A stretch of DNA of 16,126 nt from Bacteroidia bacterium (GTDB taxonomy: Bacteria; Bacteroidota; Bacteroidia; AKYH767-A; OLB10). This document shows positions 1-8,373 of this stretch, in pieces (position 1 is the stretch's first letter; each line of letters starts with the position of its first letter). Below the pieces are notes generated by a model. The model saw only the letters and a list, made by a program, of their open reading frames with translations, had not been told where the DNA came from and made no database searches. Location of the stretch: positions 1 through 16,126 of the forward strand of contig JANWID010000148.1 in NCBI GenBank assembly GCA_025450095.1. Direction: 5' to 3'. The translations under genes and the position numbers were made by a program.

Positions 1-62
1 AGCACTCCGCCAAATGACCCTATGGGGGTGCGTGTGGCAGCGACAATATAAACTTCCTTCAT
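1..62 (-). CDS. Acetyl-CoA acetyltransferase (thiolase), N-terminal fragment
   Basis: Reading leftwards from an ATG at 62-60, the reverse strand encodes MKEVYIVAATRTPIGSFGG followed by V and L before the window ends. This is the typical opening of biosynthetic thiolases, which condense two acetyl-CoA to acetoacetyl-CoA or work in reverse in beta-oxidation. The catalytic Cys and His lie outside the window, so the exact subclass (AtoB, PhaA or FadA type) cannot be decided. The gene is divergent from the helicase and has its own TAnnTTTG promoter element at 96-103. The family call rests on 21 residues, but the motif is distinctive. Confidence 0.8.
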   Translation of the reverse strand, partial: MKEVYIVAATRTPIGSFGGV

Positions 63-95
63 AATAAGTTAAATGATTGATTTTAAAATCCGCTG

Positions 96-103
96 CAAAG
101 TTA
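96..103 (-). promoter_or_regulatory. -7 promoter element of the thiolase gene
   Basis: On the minus strand these bases read TAACTTTG, a full match to the Bacteroidota -7 consensus TAnnTTTG. The element ends 33 nt before the thiolase ATG, a spacing like that of the other promoters in this window. I see no convincing -33 TTG at the right distance. Confidence 0.5.
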
Positions 104-162
104 ATCATTCTCCCTTACAGGGTTTATTATCGCCGAAAAAGCCGAGCTCCCGGAAATAAGAG

Positions 163-170
163 TACCTTTG
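163..170 (+). promoter_or_regulatory. -7 promoter element of the DEAD-box helicase gene
   Basis: TACCTTTG is a full match to TAnnTTTG and ends 28 nt before the ATG at 199. Transcription would start at about 174-178, which leaves a leader made almost entirely of the hairpin at 178-198. No clear -33 element is visible. Confidence 0.55.
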
Positions 171-177
171 CACCGAA

Positions 178-198
178 TTTGCCTGATTTTCAGGTAAA
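178..198 (+). promoter_or_regulatory. Leader hairpin abutting the helicase start codon
   Basis: The transcript would read UUUGCCUGA, loop UUU, UCAGGUAAA, and then AUG directly. The stem has nine pairs, one of them a G-U wobble. Its 3' arm ends at 198, the base before the ATG at 199, and holds CAGG, the only purine-rich ribosome-binding-like stretch near the start. Such a stem could limit translation until it is opened by ribosomes, warmth or a helicase. That role is inference. Confidence 0.4.
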
Positions 199-1998
199 AT
201 GATAAATTATAACATGGAAACATTTAAAACACTTGGCCTCGAAGAAAGCGTGCTGATGGGAATTGAGAAGCTTGGCTTTGTGTCCCCAACACCTATTCAG
301 GAACAGGCTATTCCAGTACTGCTGGAAGGAAATCGCGATTTTATCGGGCTGGCACAAACCGGAACCGGTAAAACAGCAGCATTTGGACTACCACTTTTAC
401 AAGTTCTTGATTTCAACTCCAAAAGAACACAAACTCTTATTCTGGCACCAACCCGCGAATTGTGCGTACAGATTGCTTCGGATATCACCAATTTTTCTTC
501 AGGAATGAAGAATGTGCATGTGGTTGCGGTATATGGCGGTGCCAGCATTACAGGCCAGATCGGCCAGATCAAACGGGGTGCTCAGATCATTGTAGCGACT
601 CCCGGTCGATTGATCGATCTTCTGGATCGTAAAGTCATTCGTCTCGATGAGATTTCAATCGTAGTGCTTGATGAGGCCGATGAAATGCTCAATATGGGAT
701 TCCAGGAAGATATCGATTACATTCTCGAAAATACTCCCGACACCCGGAATACCTGGCTGTTTTCGGCCACTATGCCTCCCGAAGTCCGCTCGATTGCAAA
801 GAATTACATGAAAGATCCTTTCGAGCTGACGGTGGGTAAGAAAAATTCCGGAGCAGAAAATATCGAACACGTGTATTACGTAGTACATGCACGCGACCGT
901 TATATGGCACTAAAACGCATTGTTGATTTCAACCCTGATATTTTTGGAATCGTTTTCTGTCGTACCAAGATAGAATCACAGGAAATAGCCGATAAGCTGA
1001 TTAAAGATGGTTATAACGCCGATGCATTGCATGGTGATCTCAGTCAGCAGCAACGCGATAAGGTTATGGGCCGGTTCCGTAACCGTACCATGCAGCTATT
1101 AATTGCAACAGATGTTGCTGCACGTGGGATTGATGTCAGCGACGTCACACACGTAATCAATTACGAGCTTCCTGACGACGGTGAAGTTTACACACATCGT
1201 AGTGGCCGGACAGCCCGTGCCGGGAAGTCAGGAATATCCATTGCAATTATAAATGTTAAAGAGGTCGGCAAGATAAAACAGCTGGAGCGGCAGCTTAACC
1301 GCAAGTTCCGCCTCGAACGAATCCCGGATGGATTTGCCGTTTGTGAAAAACAATTATTGCAGCTCATTCACCGTGTTCATACCGTTGAAATAGATGAGGC
1401 GGCGATCGGTTCCTATCTGCCGGGCATATACGAAGAGTTAACTGATTTATCCAAGGAAGAAGTTATCAAGCGTTTTACATCGCTCGAATTTAACCGCTTC
1501 CTCGATTATTACCGGAATGCACCCGATATCAATGTCGATACTACCAGGAGTGGAAGTGAACGTGAACGCGAACGCGGAAACATGCGCCAGGGTAACCAGG
1601 ACCGTATGTTTATCAACCTGGGTTCGGCTGACGGACTCGATGCGGGAAAAATGCTTCGACTCATTTGCGATATCTCCGGTATAAAGGGGAATTCAGTAGG
1701 AAGAATGGATATTAAAGGAGTTTACTCTTTCATCGATATCGATAAGGAAATTATCGCTAAAGTACTTGCTTCATTTGAAGGAGAAGTATTTCGCGGCCGC
1801 AAAGTTCGGGTAGATCTTTCACAGCCTCAGAGTGGAGGAAATAGTCGTGGTGAAGGAAGGGACGGTGGCAGCAAACGCAGTTACGGAGATCGGAACGGCC
1901 GCAAAGAAGGTGGTTACCATTCCCGGAAACCTGAACATGCAGGTGGTGGCCGTGATGGACGCGAAGGCCGTGAGAGAAAGAAATACGGAAAGCGTTAA
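199..1998 (+). CDS. deaD: DEAD-box ATP-dependent RNA helicase with DbpA-type RNA-binding domain
   Basis: This 599-aa superfamily 2 RNA helicase unwinds or remodels RNA in ribosome assembly, cold adaptation or mRNA decay. All core motifs are present: Q motif about 27-37, Walker A AQTGTGKT (52-59), PTREL (84-88), TPGR (134-137), DEAD (158-161), SAT (189-191), HGD (278-280), ATDVAARGID (303-312) and HRSGRTAR (333-340). Residues about 468-540 form a DbpA-type RNA-recognition domain, found in DeaD/CsdA and DbpA relatives. The last 55 or so residues are a Gly/Arg/Lys-rich basic tail that probably adds general RNA binding. The ATG at 199 follows the promoter; a second ATG at 214 would remove only five residues. 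Its stop overlaps the stop of the convergent PspC gene. The family is certain; the choice of deaD over another paralogue name is less so. Confidence 0.93.
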   Translation: MINYNMETFKTLGLEESVLMGIEKLGFVSPTPIQEQAIPVLLEGNRDFIGLAQTGTGKTAAFGLPLLQVLDFNSKRTQTLILAPTRELCVQIASDITNFSSGMKNVHVVAVYGGASITGQIGQIKRGAQIIVATPGRLIDLLDRKVIRLDEISIVVLDEADEMLNMGFQEDIDYILENTPDTRNTWLFSATMPPEVRSIAKNYMKDPFELTVGKKNSGAENIEHVYYVVHARDRYMALKRIVDFNPDIFGIVFCRTKIESQEIADKLIKDGYNADALHGDLSQQQRDKVMGRFRNRTMQLLIATDVAARGIDVSDVTHVINYELPDDGEVYTHRSGRTARAGKSGISIAIINVKEVGKIKQLERQLNRKFRLERIPDGFAVCEKQLLQLIHRVHTVEIDEAAIGSYLPGIYEELTDLSKEEVIKRFTSLEFNRFLDYYRNAPDINVDTTRSGSERERERGNMRQGNQDRMFINLGSADGLDAGKMLRLICDISGIKGNSVGRMDIKGVYSFIDIDKEIIAKVLASFEGEVFRGRKVRVDLSQPQSGGNSRGEGRDGGSKRSYGDRNGRKEGGYHSRKPEHAGGGRDGREGRERKKYGKR

Positions 1999-2183
1999 GC
2001 AGCTTTACCTTCTTCAGGCATTACAATCGCCAGGATGAGGTACAATAACAACCCACCACCATATCCGATCACTGCAATCAGGAATAATACCCTGATAATG
2101 GTGGGATCGATTCCAAAATAATCGCCAAGTCCGCCGCAAACGCCAAATATTTTTTTGTCCTTACGGACCAGCTTTTTTTGCAT
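1995..2183 (-). CDS. PspC-domain small membrane protein
   Basis: This 62-aa protein starts MQKKLVRKDKKIFGVCGGLG and continues DYFGIDPTIIRVLF, the PspC domain signature. PspC proteins sit in the inner membrane and, in enterobacteria, sense envelope stress. Here the domain stands alone: a cytosolic basic start, the GVCGGLGDYFG turn, one hydrophobic segment of about 25 residues (VLFLIAVIGYGGGLLLYLILAI, cut short here) and a short acidic end. The frame is open up to 2261, but the extra 26 residues are absent from typical PspC starts, so I chose the ATG at 2183. The stop is convergent with the helicase and overlaps its last bases. A second, larger PspC-family protein begins at the right edge of the window. 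Confidence 0.85.
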   Translation of the reverse strand: MQKKLVRKDKKIFGVCGGLGDYFGIDPTIIRVLFLIAVIGYGGGLLLYLILAIVMPEEGKAA

Positions 2184-2243
2184 TTTCTGACTTTGCTTCT
2201 GTAAGTACAGTAAAAGTAAATCAATTATTAATAAAATGAAACT

Positions 2244-2265
2244 TACTTTTGTTGTTGACAAAAGT
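2244..2265 (+). promoter_or_regulatory. -7 element of the threonine aldolase operon within an inverted repeat
   Basis: TACTTTTG at 2244-2251 matches TAnnTTTG and ends 23 nt before the aldolase ATG. It lies in a perfect 8-bp inverted repeat, ACTTTTGT (2245-2252) and ACAAAAGT (2258-2265), around a TGTTG spacer. The symmetry could be an operator, or could simply give a near-copy of the -7 element on the opposite strand, facing the PspC gene. The promoter call is reasonable; the operator idea is speculative. Confidence 0.45.
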
Positions 2266-2274
2266 TAAGCCGTT

Positions 2275-3294
2275 ATGATAACCGATCTCCGCAGCGATAC
2301 CGTAACCCGACCCACAAATGGAATGCGTGAAGCCATGCACAGGGCACAGGTTGGTGATGATGTTTTCGGGGAAGATCCTACGGTCATTGAACTGGAACAG
2401 AAACTGGCGGTTATTTTTGGTAAAGAATCCGGGCTTTTTTTTCCCTCCGGAACAATGGCCAACCAGGTAGGAATAAAGTCAATTACGCAACCTGGTGACG
2501 AGATCATTTGTGATCACACAGCACACGTTTATTTATATGAAGGTGGCGGACTGGCATTCAACTCAGGCCTTTCTACATGGTTGTTGCAGGGCGACCGTGG
2601 AAGAATTACCGCAGAACAGGTAGCAGGTGCCATACGCGCTGAAAATGTGCATTACCCGCATAGCACTGTGGTAGCCCTCGAAAATACCCACAACAGGGGA
2701 GGTGGCAGCATTTATGATCTGCAGGTTATACGGGAAATCAGGAAAGTCTGTGATGATCACAAAATGAAAATGCACCTAGACGGAGCACGGATATTCAATG
2801 CGGTTACAGAAGCTGATTATAACGCTGCGGATATAGGAAAATTGTTTGATACACTTTCGGTTTGTCTTTCAAAAGGGCTGGGTTGCCCGGTAGGATCAGT
2901 ACTGTTGTCTTCTCATGATATTATTTACAAAGCCCGGCGCATTCGCAAACTGATGGGAGGAGGTATGCGGCAGGCAGGAGTGCTGGCCGCTGCGGGCCTC
3001 TATGCGCTGGAACATCATGTGGCTGGTTTAACTGAAGACCACCGTCGTGCAAAGGAACTGGGAAAAGTAATGCAATCACTGCCGTTTGCGGAAGAAGTAA
3101 TCCCGGTGGACACGAACATTGTGGTAACCCGCTTGGATGAAAAATATCCGATGCAGCAATTCATCGACCGGCTCATGGAAAAAGAAATCAAGACAGTGGC
3201 ATTTGGTCACCAGGCGATTCGGATGGTAACCCATCTTGATTTTAATGATGAACAACTGGATTATGTATGCAGCGTACTGAAAAAAATGAATTAA
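2275..3294 (+). CDS. ltaE: Low-specificity L-threonine aldolase
   Basis: This cytosolic PLP enzyme cleaves L-threonine and L-allo-threonine to glycine and acetaldehyde. It has 339 aa, the usual family length. The opening DLRSDTVTRPT is the family signature. Other landmarks are GDDVFGEDPTV (27-37), SGTMANQV (58-65), the PLP-stacking histidine region HTAH (81-84), HLDGAR (167-172) with the cofactor-binding Asp169 and Arg172, and the Schiff-base lysine Lys200 in CLSKGLGCPVGS. Nothing essential is missing. The ATG at 2275 fits both the family start and the promoter 23 nt upstream. The next gene begins three bases after the stop, so the two are probably cotranscribed. Confidence 0.93.
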   Translation: MITDLRSDTVTRPTNGMREAMHRAQVGDDVFGEDPTVIELEQKLAVIFGKESGLFFPSGTMANQVGIKSITQPGDEIICDHTAHVYLYEGGGLAFNSGLSTWLLQGDRGRITAEQVAGAIRAENVHYPHSTVVALENTHNRGGGSIYDLQVIREIRKVCDDHKMKMHLDGARIFNAVTEADYNAADIGKLFDTLSVCLSKGLGCPVGSVLLSSHDIIYKARRIRKLMGGGMRQAGVLAAAGLYALEHHVAGLTEDHRRAKELGKVMQSLPFAEEVIPVDTNIVVTRLDEKYPMQQFIDRLMEKEIKTVAFGHQAIRMVTHLDFNDEQLDYVCSVLKKMN

Positions 3295-3297
3295 GGT

Positions 3298-4011
3298 ATG
3301 AGGTACTGCCTGCTTTTGATGCTGTTTTTTATAAATTTTTTTGTTTCTGCTTCTGGTCAGAATATAATCCGTGTGAAAGGTATCGTTTATGATCCCGATA
3401 ACAAGGGTTCCATTCCGAATCTTATGATTGTAAACAAACGCACTCAACAGGGTTTTTTTGGTTATAATTCAGGTGAATTTGATATGGAGCTGCTGCATTC
3501 CGATACACTAATTATTGCTGCAACCGGATTTAGTACGCGGCAGATCACCTTCAGAGATTCTGTTTATGTGCCGGTTTATGTAGTGAAGATCCCACTCAAA
3601 CGACTCCAGGTGCAATTGAAACCAGTGGAAATTTTTACAAACCGTGAATTGGAAGAAATACAGAAGGATATTGAAAAACTGGGTTATAATAAAAATGATT
3701 ACATGCTCAGTGGCGTGGATGCGGTGTCGAGTCCTATAACTGCACTGTACCAGTCATTCAGTCGCCGCGAACGCAATAAGCGCGAGGTAGCGGAGATGCG
3801 TAATAACGATATGCGCCGTTCCCTGTTGAAAGAACTTTTCAGGAAGTACGTCGATGCTGATATTATACAGCTTGAGAATAGTGATTTCGATGAATTCATT
3901 GATTTCTGCGGAGTATCGGATGAGTTTATGAAAAACTCCACACAGTATGAATTCATTATGTACATAAAGAAACGCTTTGAAGTGTATAGCATGATCCGCA
4001 AACGCTGGTAA
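3298..4011 (+). CDS. Secreted protein with carboxypeptidase-regulatory-like domain, function unknown
   Basis: The 237-aa product has a signal peptide (residues 1-20, hydrophobic core LLLMLFFINFFV, cleavage near ASGQ). Residues about 24-105 (IIRVKGIVYDPDNKG, then LMIVNKRTQQG and DTLIIAATGFSTRQ) resemble the CarboxypepD_reg-like beta-sandwich that opens many Bacteroidota outer-membrane and periplasmic proteins. The rest is charged and probably helical, with a basic, arginine-rich stretch (SRRERNKREVAEMRNNDMRR) and no TonB plug or barrel. It is probably periplasmic. It starts three bases after the aldolase stop and reads as the second gene of that unit, though no functional link is evident. The domain match is by eye, and the specific function is unknown. 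Confidence 0.75.
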   Translation: MRYCLLLMLFFINFFVSASGQNIIRVKGIVYDPDNKGSIPNLMIVNKRTQQGFFGYNSGEFDMELLHSDTLIIAATGFSTRQITFRDSVYVPVYVVKIPLKRLQVQLKPVEIFTNRELEEIQKDIEKLGYNKNDYMLSGVDAVSSPITALYQSFSRRERNKREVAEMRNNDMRRSLLKELFRKYVDADIIQLENSDFDEFIDFCGVSDEFMKNSTQYEFIMYIKKRFEVYSMIRKRW

Positions 4012-4131
4012 ATTGCGGGATATAGAAGAAACTTTACAACTTAGGAACTAACCGTTTTCAGGAATTTCACTACATTTAGCATTGTATTCCACAATCCTGA
4101 CTTAAATCTAAAAGATAAAAAATCACTTACC

Positions 4132-6390
4132 ATGATCAGAACATTTACGCTTATCATTTTATCCCTGGTACTTGTATTACCATGTTATTCCCAGGTAAAC
4201 TATCTCGACAACTATTTATCGGCAGCATTGACATTAACAACAATCGGGGATAGTGCAAATAGTAATGTAATTCACCCTCGTGATCTCGATTTTAAACCCA
4301 ACAGTAACGAACTTTGGGTGTGTAATTTGGGTGCACAAACAGGTGGCTCCATTGTCATTTTTTATAATGCGGGTCAGCCAAACCAATCAAGTGAATACAG
4401 GAAGGATTCTCATAGCAGCCATTTTATGGTTTATCCCTCCGCCATGGCTTTTGGTGATAACGGCGAATGGTCTGCAGTCAGCGAAATTCAGAATACCAAT
4501 CCCAATGCAACAACATTTATGGGACCCGCTCTGTGGCTTTCGGATACTTCCATTTTTGCAAGGGTTTTCCAGAGTAACTGGGCTCCCGGATTTCCTCTGG
4601 GCAGTCATATTGATATGCTGCATCAAAGTCCTTTCGCTATGGGAATTGCGCACGATTCCTTAAAAGTATATTATGTAATGGACGGTCATAATGGTAATAT
4701 ATGTCGTTATGATTTTGTCCAGGATCACGGACCGGGTTACGATGATCATTCAGCGGGAATGATATGGCGTTACATTGATGTGCCGGTGACCCGTGTTCCG
4801 GGTATACCAAGCCATATGATTCTGGACCGGACTTCACGCTGGCTTTATTATATTGATGGAGGCAGCAAACAGGTCCGGCGAATGAACACAAGCACCGGAA
4901 TAAATACTGGAACTCTTACTCCGCCATCCACAGCAAATGAAATGCTGGCTGGTTACTATAAAATTGAACAGGCAAATGTGGAAGTAATAGATTCATTTGC
5001 AACACAACCTTGTGGGATCGACTATTCTAATGACCGCCTGATTGTTTCAGATTTTACTTCGGGTGATATTTATCTCTACAACACATCCGGAGCAACGGTA
5101 ACATTCATGGATACTATCGTGACTGGTCAGCCAGGAATTATGGGAGTAAAAATCGGACCTGACGGAAAGATCTGGTGTGTAAACGTGATTCAAAATGCGG
5201 TTTACCGTCTCGATATCGCAAACCCTTCGCTAGATCTTGCTATTTCAAATGTCGTTCAGCCAATTGTTGAAAATTATACTCCTGCATTTTATTCTACTTC
5301 TTTCAATGTTTGTGATGGATCGGTTGCTCCAATTATTACCATTACCAATTCCGGTGCAACTGGCATTACTTCAGCAAACCTGGAATATACGATTGATGGT
5401 GGAAGTGCAATTACGTATGTATATAATGGTTTATTGATGCCAAATTTTTCTACAATGGTGAACCTTCCTACTACCAATGTTGCAAATGGAAGTCACCAGC
5501 TCAGTGTTAAAATCATTTCAGTAAATGGAACATCCGATGACATTGCTGGAAACAACACGCTGGATGGATCTTTCCGTGTAATCGATCCACCGGTGGCAGT
5601 ACCTTATACTGAAACTTTTACCACAGCAACTTTTCCTCCCGCAGGTAGCAATTACATTCATTTCAATCCAAATAATTTCATGTCGTGGGAAACTCCGGGA
5701 GGTTTCGGTCAGAGTGTTGGTAGCATGAGAATGGACAATTATTCAGGATACATGGATATAACAGGTCAGAAAGATTACCTGGTACTGCCTGCTATTGATA
5801 TGACATCACTTATTAGTAATGCTTACCTGCGCTTTAATGTTGCTTATGCAAAATACAATGCTCTTTTAAACGATACATTGCAGGTTCAGGTGTCCAACGA
5901 TTGCGGTTATACCTGGGCAACTATTTATAATAAGTCGGGTAACGGGTTATCAACAGCACCTAATACAACCAATCCTTTTTCACCAACAGCAACACAGTGG
6001 AGAACAGATTCAGTAGATATAGTAAGCTATGCCGGCCAGTCAGAAGTTATTTTTATGTTTACTTCAACCAGTAATTTTGGTAACAATCTTTTTATTGATG
6101 ATATTTTTATTGGCGATGTAACTTCAGGAATTTCTGATCCTGATCCTGACAACTCATTTGCCGTTTACCCAAATCCTGTTTCCGATATCATGATTCTGAA
6201 GTTGCCTTCAGGAGTACAGAATTCTGACGGTGAAATATTTTCAGTGGATGGAAAGCGGGTATTAACGTTTGAAGTGCCTGCTCAATCCGATGAAACCAGG
6301 TTGGATATTTCAGACCTGGCTCCTGGATTTTATACCGTGCGGATCAGTAATAGTAATTCGATTTATGTTCAACCGGTTGTAAAACAGTAA
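4132..6390 (+). CDS. Type IX-secreted protein: beta-propeller, Ig-like and choice-of-anchor J domains
   Basis: The 752-aa exported protein has a signal peptide (1-20, ending CYSQ). Residues about 40-365 look like a beta-propeller of the NHL/SMP-30 kind, with repeated strands such as ELWVCNLGA, RLIVSDFTSGDIYLYN and GKIWCVNVIQNAVYRLDI. Residues about 366-482 form an Ig/CARDB-like module (DLAISNVVQPIVENYTPAF). About 490-660 is a cleaved-adhesin or choice-of-anchor J (MAM-like) domain, with PYTETF at its start and LFIDDIFIGD at its end. Residues 676-752 are the type IX sorting domain, with FAVYPNP and DLAPGFYTVRIS. It should cross the outer membrane by type IX secretion and stay at the surface or be released. 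The substrate is unknown. The ATG is followed directly by the signal peptide, and a near-match -7 element (TACATTTA) lies at 4071. Confidence 0.85.
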   Translation: MIRTFTLIILSLVLVLPCYSQVNYLDNYLSAALTLTTIGDSANSNVIHPRDLDFKPNSNELWVCNLGAQTGGSIVIFYNAGQPNQSSEYRKDSHSSHFMVYPSAMAFGDNGEWSAVSEIQNTNPNATTFMGPALWLSDTSIFARVFQSNWAPGFPLGSHIDMLHQSPFAMGIAHDSLKVYYVMDGHNGNICRYDFVQDHGPGYDDHSAGMIWRYIDVPVTRVPGIPSHMILDRTSRWLYYIDGGSKQVRRMNTSTGINTGTLTPPSTANEMLAGYYKIEQANVEVIDSFATQPCGIDYSNDRLIVSDFTSGDIYLYNTSGATVTFMDTIVTGQPGIMGVKIGPDGKIWCVNVIQNAVYRLDIANPSLDLAISNVVQPIVENYTPAFYSTSFNVCDGSVAPIITITNSGATGITSANLEYTIDGGSAITYVYNGLLMPNFSTMVNLPTTNVANGSHQLSVKIISVNGTSDDIAGNNTLDGSFRVIDPPVAVPYTETFTTATFPPAGSNYIHFNPNNFMSWETPGGFGQSVGSMRMDNYSGYMDITGQKDYLVLPAIDMTSLISNAYLRFNVAYAKYNALLNDTLQVQVSNDCGYTWATIYNKSGNGLSTAPNTTNPFSPTATQWRTDSVDIVSYAGQSEVIFMFTSTSNFGNNLFIDDIFIGDVTSGISDPDPDNSFAVYPNPVSDIMILKLPSGVQNSDGEIFSVDGKRVLTFEVPAQSDETRLDISDLAPGFYTVRISNSNSIYVQPVVKQ

Positions 6391-6393
6391 TAA

Positions 6394-6699
6394 TTGAATC
6401 GTAAATATTCCGGAATATTTCCACTGCTTATTTTATTTGTAACCATGCTGACTGCTTGTGAGCATGATAAGGATGAAGCATGTATTGCCGGATTGACAGG
6501 GGATCTGAAGCTGATCATTCGTTTGCAACATGAAGTTCATACGCTGGTCAACCTCAAAAACTACCGGGATACCATATATGTAAAATTCAATTCAAATGAA
6601 TTTCCCGGACTGGATTCCCTTGCCTATGATGCTGTTTACATAGGTGATTACCCTGGAGATTCTGTTGTTATTTCAAACCTGGACTGTGGTAAATACTAA
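6394..6699 (+). CDS. Small lipoprotein, truncated by an in-frame stop
   Basis: The 101-aa product starts at a TTG, because an in-frame TAA lies immediately upstream and no ATG is available. It begins with a lipoprotein signal whose hydrophobic core (PLLILFVTMLTAC) ends in a lipobox, so the mature protein would be lipidated on Cys22. Residues 35-101 look like the first strands of a beta-sandwich. The TAA at 6697-6699 follows DCGKY, in the middle of a strand-like stretch, and the same frame stays open for 37 more codons of matching character (next entry). It starts four bases after the upstream secreted protein ends and is probably in the same transcript. Function is unknown. It is probably a recently broken gene, or the stop may be an assembly error. 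Confidence 0.6.
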   Translation: MNRKYSGIFPLLILFVTMLTACEHDKDEACIAGLTGDLKLIIRLQHEVHTLVNLKNYRDTIYVKFNSNEFPGLDSLAYDAVYIGDYPGDSVVISNLDCGKY

Positions 6700-6813
6700 T
6701 TGTTTGCAACTGGCCTGGAATCCATTCACCAGGTCCGGGTTTACGGTGGTATTCCCTTCGAAACGGATCAAAAGTCAGGTGAAATAAATATAATTATCCC
6801 GGTTTCGGAGTAA
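6700..6813 (+). pseudogene. In-frame remnant of the 6394 lipoprotein gene downstream of its stop
   Basis: Translation from 6700 without changing frame gives LFATGLESIHQVRVYGGIPF, then ETDQKSGEINIIIPVSE and TAA at 6811-6813. Joined to the part upstream, it reads GKY-[stop]-LFATG and then VYGGIPFE and IIIPVSE, which looks like the natural C-terminal end of a Bacteroidota beta-sandwich lipoprotein. One third-position change from TAT or TAC (Tyr) to TAA would explain the break. There is no start codon context of its own here, so it is not an independent gene. The fused protein would be about 139 aa. Confidence 0.6.
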
Positions 6814-6869
6814 ATACAATTTGTATTGATATTTCAATAATTTGATTTATCTTTATTAAAAGAACTTCA

Positions 6870-8369
6870 ATGTATTTCCGGATTCCAGTATTAACCTTTT
6901 TGATTTTTTGTGGCTTTTTAAAAAGTTATTCCCAGGATTACGCTACCGTAATTTCAGGTGACACAACATATTATTCTTACTACAGGGATATTATGTTTGT
7001 TGAAAAATTAACAGAAAACTGTTTCTGCACGGATAGTATTTCAGCCGTGCCTGGTGGAGTTGAATATATCGGATATGAACGGTTTTATTTTATTCCCTCC
7101 TGGGGTTATTTCATTCCAAGCCGTATGTCATGGCTGGGTGCTTCAATTGTACATCTTAACAACGGGAACGATGTGTTTACAAATGATAGCGGAGAAACAA
7201 TTACGATACAAACACAGAGCAATCCGGGAAATTCATGGGTTTTTTATAACTATCCTGCAGGAAATTATTTGGAAGCCATAGTTTCCGGAATTGATACAAT
7301 GACTTTTCTTGGTATTACTGATTCAGTTAAAACAATTTCTTTGCAAACAAAAAATTCCGGTGGCATTCCAACAGCAGGTGATTTTAATAACAAACAAATC
7401 TGGCTCAGCCAAAATCACGGATTGCTGAAAACTTTTAGTTATCGTAATTTCCCTACCGATACAACTGAGTATAATATTTCAGGCATACAAGGTAATAGCC
7501 AGGGATATCAACATCTGTCTGTTCAGGAGATTTTCGATTTTGATATTGGTGATGAGTTTCATTACCGGAACCGCACGAGCTGGTCGGCTCCGTATTCATA
7601 TAACGAATGGCTTACACGTACTGTCTTAAACAAAAGCATTTCAGCGAATGGAGATACATTAAAGTATTTGTATGATAATACATACTATTCTGAAAACTGG
7701 AGTTTTGGAAATGTTACTACTTACTTTCAGCACGATACTATAGAATATCCTTATGTGATTTTTTCACAGAATGAAGTATTGAATGGACTTCCTGAAGAAG
7801 TATTACCAGGTATTGCAGGATGGTCTCCGGCTCCGGCTTATGGTTATTCGATCCCATTTCACGATACCAATTATTTTTCGAGGAACAGGATTTTCAGTGA
7901 GAATTTTTATGAGTATGATTCCAGTTGTGCCTGTTTTATGTGGCCTGTTGGAAATGGTATTTTCCCGCAGAGAATATATGCTTCCGGCCTGGGTGAAATT
8001 TATGAAACGGATCCTACGGGAAATGTCAGGTACGATAGTTTGGTTTATTATAAAAAAGGTAATGAAATCTGGGGAACCCCTCTTAACTGGTCGGTGATAC
8101 TCGGAGTTGAAAATTCGCCGGAATCAAATTATGGAATAAAAGCATATCCAAACCCTGCACAAGAAAAATTTTATATTGAATTGGAAAACCCACATGATAA
8201 ACATCTTAGCCTGGAACTTTTTACTCCGGAAGGAAATCTTGTTTACCAAACTAATTTATCCGGAATTTTAAACGAAATACCATGCAGTCACCTTAACTCT
8301 GGTATTTACTTTTACCGGGTCACTTATCCGGATGGAATAACTTTTGTGAATAAAATCGCAGTCCGGTGA
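6870..8369 (+). CDS. Type IX-secreted protein, function unknown
   Basis: The 499-aa product has a signal peptide (1-22, ending KSYSQ) and a type IX sorting domain at residues 421-499 (YGIKAYPNPAQEKFYIEL at its start, LNSGIYFYRVTY and NKIAVR at its end). The middle 400 residues are rich in Tyr, Asn, Ser and Thr and probably all beta, with no catalytic motif I recognise. A short Cys cluster (NCFC near 50, CAC near 353) may form disulfides. It is expected at the outer surface or in the medium. A near-match -7 element (TATCTTTA, 6848-6855) lies just upstream, so it may have its own promoter. The export route is well supported; the role is unknown. Confidence 0.82.
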   Translation: MYFRIPVLTFLIFCGFLKSYSQDYATVISGDTTYYSYYRDIMFVEKLTENCFCTDSISAVPGGVEYIGYERFYFIPSWGYFIPSRMSWLGASIVHLNNGNDVFTNDSGETITIQTQSNPGNSWVFYNYPAGNYLEAIVSGIDTMTFLGITDSVKTISLQTKNSGGIPTAGDFNNKQIWLSQNHGLLKTFSYRNFPTDTTEYNISGIQGNSQGYQHLSVQEIFDFDIGDEFHYRNRTSWSAPYSYNEWLTRTVLNKSISANGDTLKYLYDNTYYSENWSFGNVTTYFQHDTIEYPYVIFSQNEVLNGLPEEVLPGIAGWSPAPAYGYSIPFHDTNYFSRNRIFSENFYEYDSSCACFMWPVGNGIFPQRIYASGLGEIYETDPTGNVRYDSLVYYKKGNEIWGTPLNWSVILGVENSPESNYGIKAYPNPAQEKFYIELENPHDKHLSLELFTPEGNLVYQTNLSGILNEIPCSHLNSGIYFYRVTYPDGITFVNKIAVR

Positions 8370-8373
8370 CATT

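Noticed and set aside
2184..2261. Longer PspC protein starting at 2261
   Set aside because: The added 26 residues are not part of the PspC family start; MQKKLVRKDKKIFGV is the usual opening.
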